NCBI GenBank assembly: GCA_031289815.1
Contig: JAITOS010000068.1
Span: 1 to 13,026, forward strand
DNA: 13,026 nucleotides
Direction of reading: 5' to 3'
Source: Peptococcaceae bacterium
GTDB lineage: Bacteria > Bacillota > Desulfitobacteriia > Desulfitobacteriales > Desulfitobacteriaceae
A program made the translations under genes and the position numbers. This document shows positions 1 to 5,708 of the stretch, piece by piece. The notes under the pieces were generated by a model. That model did not search any database, was not told where the DNA came from, and saw only the letters and a program-made list of their open reading frames with translations. Every line of letters begins with the position of its first letter. Position 1 is the stretch's first letter.

Positions 1-1
1 G

Positions 2-7
2 TATAAT
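2..7 (+). promoter_or_regulatory. Possible -10 box (TATAAT) for the tRNA gene
   Basis: A perfect TATAAT lies 35 bases before the tRNA. Any -35 element would be outside the window, so this cannot be verified. A 7-bp perfect inverted repeat (GCGGTGT 18-24 / ACACCGC 27-33) lies between it and the tRNA and would be in the 5' leader removed by RNase P. Confidence 0.35.
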
Positions 8-42
8 GCAACCAACGGCGGTGTAAACACCGCGTATTTCAC

Positions 43-119
43 GGAGGCATAGCTCAGCTGGTTAGAGCGCTCGCTTCACATGCGAGAGGTCGTAGGTTCG
101 AGTCCTACTGTCTCTACCA
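43..119 (+). tRNA. tRNA-Val (anticodon CAC)
   Basis: The cloverleaf can be folded by eye. The acceptor stem is GGAGGCA with TGTCTCT (including G-U pairs at the first and fifth positions). The anticodon stem is CTCGC/GCGAG at 70-74 and 82-86, around loop TTCACAT with anticodon CAC at 77-79, which reads the valine codon GUG. The T-arm is GTAGG TTCGAGT CCTAC. The discriminator is A116 and the CCA end is encoded at 117-119, as is common in Firmicutes. It is a single tRNA followed by its own terminator at 177-203. The AT-rich R-M module begins just downstream, which makes the tRNA a possible landmark for the insertion, but I found no duplicated tRNA 3' end on the far side of that module. Confidence 0.96.
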
Positions 120-176
120 TATTTTCGGTCAACGAGGTAGCTGAAAAAGAAAAGATACGATACGATGTAAAGACAG

Positions 177-203
177 GATGGGCGCGAAAGGCGTCCATCT
201 TTT
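177..203 (+). terminator. Rho-independent terminator after tRNA-Val
   Basis: GATGGGCGC (177-185) pairs over 9 bp (one G-U) with GCGTCCATC (191-199) around a 5-base GAAAG loop, followed directly by TTTT (200-203). It closes the tRNA transcript. From 204 to 257 I see nothing recognisable, and base composition becomes AT-rich. Confidence 0.8.
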
Positions 204-257
204 GTGCGCATACGCTATAGCCATAAATATTTTCCCTTCAAAATTCCTCCCGAGTGC

Positions 258-285
258 TTGACATTATAATTTTTTATAGTATGAT
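258..285 (+). promoter_or_regulatory. Sigma-A-type promoter of the methyltransferase gene
   Basis: The -35 box TTGACA (258-263, perfect) and -10 box TATGAT (280-285, 5 of 6) are separated by 16 bp. The predicted transcription start is near 292, directly at the edge of the inverted repeat 293-319, so a protein bound there would be expected to block initiation or early elongation. Confidence 0.75.
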
Positions 286-292
286 AGACTAG

Positions 293-319
293 TAATTTAT
301 AATAATTTGATATAAATTA
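293..319. promoter_or_regulatory. Operator-like inverted repeat at the methyltransferase start site
   Basis: TAATTTATA (293-301) and its exact reverse complement TATAAATTA (311-319) flank a 9-bp spacer. The centre-to-centre distance of 18 bp is close to two helical turns, as expected for a dimeric HTH protein. It overlaps the predicted transcription start and precedes the ribosome binding site (333-340). Candidate binders are the N-terminal HTH domain of the methyltransferase or the Xre-type protein at 2952-3176. AT-richness raises the chance of a fortuitous palindrome, so the role is inferred. Confidence 0.5.
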
Positions 320-348
320 TTATGGTAAAATTAAGAGGTGATATTCCG

Positions 349-2040
349 ATGGCTGAAAAGTTAATAAATCTTTTTACCTCAAAAGAGTATCGCTTTTTAC
401 AGTGGCTCGCCGAACAACCGTGTGTCGAGTTGAATGGGAAACAGGTTGTCCGGATGTCGCAGTCACAATTAGCGGAAGCGTATGGCGCAAGTGCAACGAC
501 GGTATTCCATTGGATTGAGAATCTTAAAGATGCAAACTGTGTGGCGGTAAACAACAAAAAAAGCGGTTATATTGTAACGCCAGCTGGTCACAAAGTAATT
601 GCTAAGTTGAAAGAACTCGAAAGAGTTATTGATAATGGGGGCGCTACCATGATGAAAGACATTGCGAAAGCAAACAAAACCATGATGCCGAATAGCCGCG
701 AGGAAGACGTTAACCAAGAGGCCCTTCCTATCAGCGTCAACGATCCAATGAAGGCCGCTGCTGTGGCTAAAACATATATTGATTTTTTTTCCGGATGCGG
801 CGGACTCTCCTTGGGATTAGGTTTCGCGGATTGGAAAGGAATTTTTGCTGTAGAAAAGGATCCTATGGCCTATTCTACTTTTGATCACAATCTGGTTGCT
901 GACGATGCCCCCTATAGACATTTCCAAGTCTGGCCTGATTGGCTAACCAGAGAAGCGCATACCATTGAGGATGTGTTAGGGGATTCTGTTGTCGTGAAGC
1001 ATTTCAAGGAACTTGAGGGACATGTGACACTGGTTGCAGGCGGTCCCCCTTGTCAGGGATTTTCTGTAGCAGGTGCTCGCAACGGCAATGACCCCCGTAA
1101 TTTGCTTGTATTTAAGCAGATTCAAGCAATGAATCTGCTTAAACCAATTTATGGAATTATAGAAAATGTTGGCGGCTTTGAACGGAAATTTGTCTCTAGG
1201 CCGATTGACGATATGACAATGAGTGTTGCTGAAGAAGCGGTCAATGAAATAGAACAACTTGGCTATAATGTTGGTAAAGTTACGATCAACGCTGCTGACT
1301 ATGGTGTTCCTCAGTTAAGAAAACGAGTCATACTCTTTGCAATATCAAAAGAATTCGCTGGAGAACTTTCTGCGGCAAATCTGTTACGTGATGTATTAAA
1401 GGATGTTGGTATGGAACAACGGATAGCATTGCATCTTGCGACTGACAAATATGTCGATGTGGGAGAGGCCATTAACGATCTGGCTGGAGAAAATCAAGTG
1501 GAAGACCCAGAATTCCCCCAATATAAGACATGCAAATATCTGCCTATACAAAGTGCTTACCAGCAGTTAATGAGGAAAAATATACCTCAGCAAGAAATAC
1601 CAAGTTGCCACCGGTTTAATAACCATAGCAAGAAAACTATTGCACTATATAACAAAGCGCATAAAACACAACCGGTGGGAAGACTAAGCAAAGAATTTTT
1701 GTTCAAAAATGGATGCCATTCTAACAAACGCTTTGTGTTCGATACAAGTAAACCCTGCTCTACATTGACTACAGCACCCGAAGAACTTATCCATTATAAG
1801 CATCCAAGGGTTGTGACACTTAGAGAGATGGCAAGACTACAGTCTTTTCCTGATGATTTTGTTTTTCATGGCCGTTACACGCTCAATGGTCCCGCACGCG
1901 GTGTAGATGTTCCTAGAAACGCACAAATCGGCAATGCGATTCCGCCGCTCGTGGGACGAGCGCTAGGGGCGGCTTTGGAAAAAATCACGCAGATGGTTCT
2001 GAGTAATGATAGTGCTCTTGATCAATATCGTAAAAAGTAA
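349..2040 (+). CDS. DNA (cytosine-5) methyltransferase with N-terminal helix-turn-helix domain
   Basis: A 563-residue C5-cytosine methyltransferase, the modification arm of a type II R-M system. It transfers a methyl group from S-adenosylmethionine to C5 of a target cytosine. Motifs in order: motif I FFSGCGGLSLGLGFA (146-160, AdoMet binding), motif IV GGPPCQGFS (231-239, catalytic Cys235), motif VI ENV (272-274), motif VIII QLRKRV (322-327), motif IX region around PRVVTLREMARLQSFPDDF (486-504), motif X QIGNAIPP (526-533). The target-recognition region is between motifs VIII and IX (about 328-485). Its recognition sequence cannot be read from this. Residues about 8-90 form a winged-helix-like DNA-binding region (MSQSQLAEAYGASATTVFHWI, 36-56, as the recognition helix-turn-helix) joined by a polar linker. 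The start was set at ATG 349 because AAGAGGTG (333-340) is 8 bases upstream. The in-frame ATG at 322 lacks a ribosome binding site and lies on the palindrome edge. Convergent with the nuclease gene, 76 bp apart. Codon use and composition are more AT-rich than the trp genes, suggesting transfer. Confidence 0.95.
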   Translation: MAEKLINLFTSKEYRFLQWLAEQPCVELNGKQVVRMSQSQLAEAYGASATTVFHWIENLKDANCVAVNNKKSGYIVTPAGHKVIAKLKELERVIDNGGATMMKDIAKANKTMMPNSREEDVNQEALPISVNDPMKAAAVAKTYIDFFSGCGGLSLGLGFADWKGIFAVEKDPMAYSTFDHNLVADDAPYRHFQVWPDWLTREAHTIEDVLGDSVVVKHFKELEGHVTLVAGGPPCQGFSVAGARNGNDPRNLLVFKQIQAMNLLKPIYGIIENVGGFERKFVSRPIDDMTMSVAEEAVNEIEQLGYNVGKVTINAADYGVPQLRKRVILFAISKEFAGELSAANLLRDVLKDVGMEQRIALHLATDKYVDVGEAINDLAGENQVEDPEFPQYKTCKYLPIQSAYQQLMRKNIPQQEIPSCHRFNNHSKKTIALYNKAHKTQPVGRLSKEFLFKNGCHSNKRFVFDTSKPCSTLTTAPEELIHYKHPRVVTLREMARLQSFPDDFVFHGRYTLNGPARGVDVPRNAQIGNAIPPLVGRALGAALEKITQMVLSNDSALDQYRKK

Positions 2041-2075
2041 AAATCGAACAGAGTGAGTACGGTGTTATATTTTCC

Positions 2076-2115
2076 ATATCAGGCATTTATGGGAATATGC
2101 AGCCTGCTCTGATAT
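2076..2115. terminator. Possible bidirectional hairpin between convergent R-M genes
   Basis: ATATCAGGCA (2076-2085) pairs with TGCTCTGATAT (2105-2115) with a one-base bulge, across a 19-base loop, in the gap between the methyltransferase stop (2040) and the nuclease stop (2117). The loop is long and neither side has a convincing T-tract immediately after the stem, so a terminator role is only suggested by position. Confidence 0.3.
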
Positions 2116-2116
2116 A

Positions 2117-2869
2117 TCATTGGGTATTAATTTTTTCGAGTATCCATTCAGAAACCAACTTATTGGCATCAAGCTTTCGTTCATCTGTATATTTGTGAAG
2201 CGCACGGAGCGTAGAGCCCGGAAGTTTGACGGGTTTATAGAATTCCGGATAAGCCCAACCGCATTTAGAACAGTCATCTTTACAAGCCCGACATGAGACG
2301 CTTTTTATGTTGTTGCATGAATCGCAAAGAGGTTGCCAATTTGAAGTAGCATCAGCACCTCCGCGTGCACGCGGAACTTTGTGATCCTGTTGAAATCCCT
2401 TTTCGCCGGAAGAGCTTCCGCAAGCGGCGCAGACATTTTTGTAGTGAGCAGCAATTAAATTCCATTTATCGTTTGAAAGGTGTGTGCGGGGCGTCTTCTT
2501 GGCATAAATATTTGAGTCAATTAGCTGGTATTGATTTCCCTGTTTGACGATACCCAGAAAACCTTCGTCGCCCTGTAGTTCTCGCAGACGGCGAAAAACG
2601 TCCAAGTACGGTTTTCCTTTTGCTGCATCAACAGCGTTGCGGATAGACTCTCTATCAATAACAGGACCAGGAATGCCATGACCTTTAGGCCACAATACTT
2701 CTAGGATAACTTTGTATATACCTCTGTTTGCAGAGCTTGTAGTTATAAAGCCCTTAGCAGCTTGTTCAATCCACTCATCTCTATCGACGAGAGTATTTGG
2801 TTCAGGATTGGGTGGTAATAGTACCGGCTGCTTGATATGTGCCTTACTTTTTCTCTTATTATTTGGCAT
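2117..2869 (-). CDS. HNH endonuclease, probable type II restriction enzyme
   Basis: A 250-residue protein and the likely restriction partner of the convergent C5 methyltransferase. Residues about 45-118 (IYKVILEVLWP to GNQYQLID) look like an N-terminal winged-helix region. The catalytic HNH core follows: CAAC (147-150), QQDHKVPRARGG (160-171) with D162/H163, SNWQPLCDSCN (176-186) with N177 and C182/C185, giving a Cys4 zinc site that braces the beta-beta-alpha-metal fold. A second CxxC-x3-CxxC cluster (C193, C196, C200, C203) probably binds another zinc. No membrane segment or signal peptide. The start at 2869 is fixed by the strong site AGGAGGGG six bases upstream. It lies 82 bp downstream of the Xre-type gene on the same strand, the usual C-then-R order, so co-transcription from the promoter at 3209-3236 is likely. 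The gap 2870-2951 has no clear promoter or terminator. Pairing with the methyltransferase is by context; specificity is unknown, and a role as a non-restriction HNH nuclease is less likely. Confidence 0.85.
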   Translation of the reverse strand: MPNNKRKSKAHIKQPVLLPPNPEPNTLVDRDEWIEQAAKGFITTSSANRGIYKVILEVLWPKGHGIPGPVIDRESIRNAVDAAKGKPYLDVFRRLRELQGDEGFLGIVKQGNQYQLIDSNIYAKKTPRTHLSNDKWNLIAAHYKNVCAACGSSSGEKGFQQDHKVPRARGGADATSNWQPLCDSCNNIKSVSCRACKDDCSKCGWAYPEFYKPVKLPGSTLRALHKYTDERKLDANKLVSEWILEKINTQ

Positions 2870-2951
2870 AGTAACCCCTCCTTAGTAGCATATGTGGTTT
2901 TGCGTCAACATTACAAAATTGTTCAGGAAAAATAGAATTACCATTAATCTC

Positions 2952-3176
2952 TTAACGATGTTCATCTGAATCTTTAACAAATAGGCGATACGGCTCGATT
3001 TTCAATGCATCCGATATGCGTTGAATGTTTTCAATGGATATATTCCTTCGTTCACGTTCTACAGAGCTTATATAGGTGCGATGTAATCCAGCCAACTCAG
3101 CGAGATGTTCTTGCGAAAGATTGTGCTCTAGGCGATATTTCCTGACATTGACCGCAAAAGTGTGGATCAGGCTCAT
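2952..3176 (-). CDS. Xre-family HTH regulator, controller (C)-protein-like
   Basis: A 74-residue single-domain helix-turn-helix protein, the typical size of R-M controller proteins, which bind as dimers to operators in front of their own gene and delay nuclease expression until methylation is established. The HTH is SQEHLAELAG (21-30) then HRTYISSVER (32-41), followed by the conserved NISIENIQRISDALKIEP segment (45-62), which packs the five-helix bundle. The start at 3176 is supported by GTGAGGTGA five bases upstream. It has its own promoter (3209-3236) and precedes the nuclease gene on the same strand. The C-protein assignment rests on size, sequence style and position. A general Xre repressor cannot be excluded, and I did not find a textbook C-box pair. 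Confidence 0.85.
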   Translation of the reverse strand: MSLIHTFAVNVRKYRLEHNLSQEHLAELAGLHRTYISSVERERRNISIENIQRISDALKIEPYRLFVKDSDEHR

Positions 3177-3208
3177 ACTGTCACCTCACTGTAAAATAAG
3201 ATCTCTTA

Positions 3209-3236
3209 ATTATAAATTCTTACATCTTGAATACAA
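3209..3236 (-). promoter_or_regulatory. Sigma-A-type promoter of the regulator-nuclease operon
   Basis: Read on the minus strand, TTGTAT (3236-3231) is the -35 box and TATAAT (3214-3209, perfect) is the -10 box, with a 16-bp spacer. The 10-mer AATTTATAAT covering the -10 box (3218-3209) also occurs at 294-303 in the operator-like region of the methyltransferase gene, which may be a shared binding half-site. Confidence 0.65.
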
Positions 3237-3294
3237 TAAGTCTACAGACAATAGGTCACATTTTGCTGTCACATCATCTGCATGGTGAAGACAG

Positions 3295-3323
3295 TTGACA
3301 AATCCAAAACGGCGGCATATAAT
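3295..3323 (+). promoter_or_regulatory. Consensus sigma-A promoter of the trp operon
   Basis: TTGACA (3295-3300) and TATAAT (3318-3323) are both perfect and separated by the ideal 17 bp. Transcription should begin near 3330 and produce the T-box leader. Such a strong promoter fits an operon controlled mainly by attenuation rather than by initiation. An imperfect inverted repeat, CTGTCAC (3266-3272) / GTGAAGACAG (3285-3294), abuts the -35 box and could be an additional operator. Confidence 0.9.
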
Positions 3324-3347
3324 AGCTTAAAATTGCATATGCTTCCA

Positions 3348-3633
3348 AACCGTTGAAGCGGAGATAAAAACAAATCGTGCATTCTCAGAGAGCCGGGGAT
3401 GGTGGGAATCCGGTAAACGCAGCTTGTTAAATGGACCGCTGAGGGCGCAGTCAAAGGCGTAAGCCGAGTATTCTGCGACGTACAGGCATACGTCAGTTGC
3501 CGGGAATATGTTGGTATTCCGTAAAGTGTGAGAGGCGCGCAGCCTTTCAAAGCAAGGTGGCACCGCGGATTTTGCTCATCAGACGATGACGTCCGTCCTT
3601 GACAGTATATTGTCAGGGGCGGATTTTTATTTT
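3348..3633 (+). ncRNA. T-box riboswitch, tRNA-Trp responsive
   Basis: The leader RNA of the trp operon carries the T-box landmarks. The Stem I base pairs AGCGG (3357-3361) with CCGCT (3436-3440). The distal Stem I contains CCGGGGATGGTGGGAATCCGG (3393-3413, the GNUG-type loop). The specifier loop has codon UGG at 3432-3434, followed by purine A, for tryptophan. Further hairpins are CGCAG/CTGCG (3446-3450/3473-3477), ACGTA/TACGT (3478-3482/3489-3493) and GGAATA/TATTCC (3503-3508/3515-3520). The T-box proper is AAGGTGGCACCGCGG (3554-3568). The antiterminator pairs AAGG (3554-3557) with CCTT (3597-3600) and GCGGA (3565-3569) with TCCGT (3592-3596), leaving the 7-base bulge TGGCACC (3558-3564). 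The variable base after TGG is C, which matches the G73 discriminator of bacterial tRNA-Trp, a second independent sign of Trp specificity. Uncharged tRNA-Trp is expected to stabilise the antiterminator and let trp genes be transcribed. Confidence 0.95.
3592..3633 (+). terminator. T-box attenuator terminator
   Basis: TCCGTCCTTGACA (3592-3604) pairs over 13 bp, with G-U pairs, to TGTCAGGGGCGGA (3611-3623) around loop GTATAT, followed by TTTTTATTTT (3624-3633). Its 5' strand is the same segment used by the antiterminator (3592-3600), so the two structures exclude each other. Confidence 0.95.
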
Positions 3634-3660
3634 GCCCCTGCGGAAAAGGAGTGATCACGG

Positions 3661-5136
3661 ATGTCCCAAGCGCAACCCTCTCTGGAGCAGGTGAAAATTT
3701 TGGCCGGGAACTACAAGACCGTTCCCATTTACCAAACCCTGCCCGCGGACGTCAAGACGCCCGTCGAGGTATTCAAGATCCTGAAAAAATTAAGTCGGCA
3801 ATGTTTCATTCTGGAAAGCCTCGAAGACCCGCAGCAGCGGGGTCGTTACACTTTTTTGGGTTACGATCCCAAGCTGGAAATCACTTGTACGAACGGAACG
3901 CTGCACATGAAAAACGGCGCGGAGCTCCACATCCAAACGGATGATCCGGGCCGCTACATCAAGCAGCTGCTGGAAGAAAATCAAAGCCCCTGTCTGCCGG
4001 AGCTGCCGCCTTTTTCCGGCGGGCTGGTCGGTTACTTCTCCTATGATTATATCAAATACAGCGAACCCACCCTGAATTTGGACGCGGAAGATCAGGAGGG
4101 CTTTAAGGACGTCGATCTCATGCTCTTCGACAAAGTCGTCGCCTATGACCACCTGCAAGAGCAAATCCTGTTGATCATCCATATCAAAACCGACGCTTTA
4201 ACCGAGAATTATCACAAAGCGGTCAGCGAGTTGGCATATCTCTCCCGCCTGATCGAAACCGGCGTACCGGCGGTCATGCCGCCGCTTAAAATCCTTTCGC
4301 CCTTCCGCCCGCTATTTGAGAAAGACGCCTTTTGCCGCATGGTGGACAAAGCCAAAGCATACATCCGGGAAGGCGATATTTTTCAGGTGGTTCTGTCCAA
4401 CCGGCTGGAAGCGGATATCGAAGGCAGCCTTTTTGATACCTACCGTATCCTGCGCTCTGTCAATCCCTCCCCCTATATGTTCTATTTCAGCAGCGACGAC
4501 GTGGAGATTGCCGGCGCTTCCCCGGAAACGCTCGTTAAAGTGCTGGACGGCAAGGTCTACACCTTTCCCCTGGCTGGTACGCGTCCCCGAGGGAATACAG
4601 CGGCGGAAGACATAGCCTTGGAAAAAGAGCTCTTAGCCGATCCCAAGGAATTGGCGGAACACCATATGCTGGTAGATTTAGGGCGAAACGATATCGGCAA
4701 GATCAGTGAATTTTCCTCGGTTACGGTGGAGAAATATCTGTCCATCGAACGCTTTTCCCACGTCATGCATATCGGCTCCACCGTTCAGGGAACGATGCAA
4801 AAGGATAAAACCGCTTTGGATGCTATCGACGCCTTGCTCCCGGCCGGCACGCTCTCGGGAGCGCCCAAGATCCGCGCCTGTGAGATCATCAACGAGCTGG
4901 AGAACAACAAGCGCGGGATCTATGGCGGCGCGATCGGCTACATCGCCTTTTCCGGCAATATGGACGCCTGTATCGCTATCCGGATCGCCTTCAAGAAGAA
5001 CAACAAGGTGTTCATCCGCTCCGGGGCGGGGATCGTGGCGGACAGTGTTCCGGAAAATGAGTTCGCGGAGTGCGGCAATAAAATGCAGGCGGTGCTCAAG
5101 GCCCTGAAACTGGCGGAAGGAGGCGGTCAGGAATGA
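3661..5136 (+). CDS. trpE: Anthranilate synthase component I
   Basis: The 491-residue large subunit converts chorismate to anthranilate, using ammonia supplied by TrpG. This is the first committed step of tryptophan synthesis, in the cytoplasm. The N-terminal regulatory half contains LESLE (51-55), the serine-bearing motif of the Trp feedback site, and PFSGGLVGYFSYD (117-129). NPSPYMFY (268-275) completes the Trp pocket, so feedback inhibition is probably intact. The chorismate-binding half shows REGDIFQVVLSNR (236-248), GASPETL (285-291), TFPLAGTRPRG (301-311), ELLADPKELAEHHMLVDLGRNDIG (323-346), HVMHIGSTVQG (367-377), LLPAGTLSGAPKIRACEII (392-410) and the C-terminal FIRSGAGIVADSVPENEFAE (451-470). 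The length is usual for the family. The start at 3661 follows AAGGAG (3646-3651) by nine bases. First gene after the T-box; its stop overlaps the trpG start by 4 bp. Confidence 0.98.
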   Translation: MSQAQPSLEQVKILAGNYKTVPIYQTLPADVKTPVEVFKILKKLSRQCFILESLEDPQQRGRYTFLGYDPKLEITCTNGTLHMKNGAELHIQTDDPGRYIKQLLEENQSPCLPELPPFSGGLVGYFSYDYIKYSEPTLNLDAEDQEGFKDVDLMLFDKVVAYDHLQEQILLIIHIKTDALTENYHKAVSELAYLSRLIETGVPAVMPPLKILSPFRPLFEKDAFCRMVDKAKAYIREGDIFQVVLSNRLEADIEGSLFDTYRILRSVNPSPYMFYFSSDDVEIAGASPETLVKVLDGKVYTFPLAGTRPRGNTAAEDIALEKELLADPKELAEHHMLVDLGRNDIGKISEFSSVTVEKYLSIERFSHVMHIGSTVQGTMQKDKTALDAIDALLPAGTLSGAPKIRACEIINELENNKRGIYGGAIGYIAFSGNMDACIAIRIAFKKNNKVFIRSGAGIVADSVPENEFAECGNKMQAVLKALKLAEGGGQE

Positions 5137-5708
5137 TCTTGCTCATCGACAATTATGACAGCTTTTCTTATAATCTGTATCAATTGATCGGCGCGCTCCG
5201 CCCTGATATCCGCGTGATCCGCAACGACGCGCTGTCCGTGGAAGAGATCGCGTCCTTGGGGCCAAGTCATATCATCTTATCGCCCGGCCCCGGGCGGCCA
5301 AAGGACGCGGGAATTTGTCTGGAAACCGTCGCCCGTTTCGCGGGGAAAATTCCCCTGCTCGGCGTGTGTCTCGGTCATCAGGCCATTTGTGAAGCCTTTG
5401 GCGCTACGATTTCCTATGCCAAGGTTCTGATGCACGGCAAAGCGTCTATGATTCGCCTGGATACTGACTGCCCGCTGTTCCAGGGACTGCCGCAGCGGAT
5501 TCAGGGAGCACGCTATCATTCGCTGGCCGCCCGGCCAGACACGATTCCTCCCGCCCTTGCCGTCACCGCCGCGACGGACGACGGCGAAGTGATGGCGGTG
5601 AAGCACGTCCATTACGACCTGTACGGCGTGCAATTTCACCCGGAATCCATCCTGACGCCGACGGGCGGTCAAATACTGGCAAATTTTTTTAGGGGGACAG
5701 ACGCATGA
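5133..5708 (+). CDS. trpG: Anthranilate synthase component II (glutamine amidotransferase)
   Basis: A 191-residue class I glutamine amidotransferase that hydrolyses glutamine and channels ammonia to TrpE. The visible motifs are the N-terminal LLIDNYDSFSYNL (3-15), the oxyanion-loop PGPG (51-54), the nucleophile elbow GVCLGHQAI (77-85) with Cys79, and the catalytic His169-Glu171 in QFHPESILT (167-175). It starts at ATG 5133 within the ATGA overlap with trpE, with GGAAGGAGG about ten bases upstream, which suggests translational coupling and equal synthesis of the two subunits. It is a stand-alone domain, not fused to trpE or trpD. In some Firmicutes the same protein also serves p-aminobenzoate synthesis as PabA; I cannot tell that here because no pabB lies nearby. 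Confidence 0.97.
   Translation: MILLIDNYDSFSYNLYQLIGALRPDIRVIRNDALSVEEIASLGPSHIILSPGPGRPKDAGICLETVARFAGKIPLLGVCLGHQAICEAFGATISYAKVLMHGKASMIRLDTDCPLFQGLPQRIQGARYHSLAARPDTIPPALAVTAATDDGEVMAVKHVHYDLYGVQFHPESILTPTGGQILANFFRGTDA

Larger units (their letters stand above)
258..3236. other. AT-rich R-M module, probable horizontally acquired insert
   Basis: The stretch holds a complete set of restriction genes (methyltransferase, nuclease, regulator) with their own promoters, and it is clearly more AT-rich than the trp and yqf genes that follow. It lies neatly between the tRNA-Val terminator and the trp promoter. No integrase, transposase, terminal inverted repeat or target duplication could be seen at either edge, so the boundaries are approximate and the mechanism of acquisition is unknown. 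Confidence 0.6.

Noticed and set aside
151..166. GATAC/GATAC-like direct repeat as a repeat array
   Set aside because: Only two short imperfect copies; no CRISPR or iteron pattern anywhere in the window.
322..348. Methyltransferase start at ATG 322
   Set aside because: No ribosome binding site ahead of it and it lies against the palindrome, while ATG 349 has AAGAGGTG at the right distance.
2870..2951. Separate promoter for the nuclease gene
   Set aside because: A TTGACG-like box is present on the minus strand, but no -10 box follows at a suitable distance.
43..3294. tRNA-integrated prophage or integrative element
   Set aside because: No integrase, no phage or conjugation gene, and no copy of the tRNA 3' end on the right side.
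3269..3658. Long minus-strand open frames across the trp leader
   Set aside because: They are opposite the T-box RNA, whose paired structure explains the sequence; no family features or ribosome binding site.
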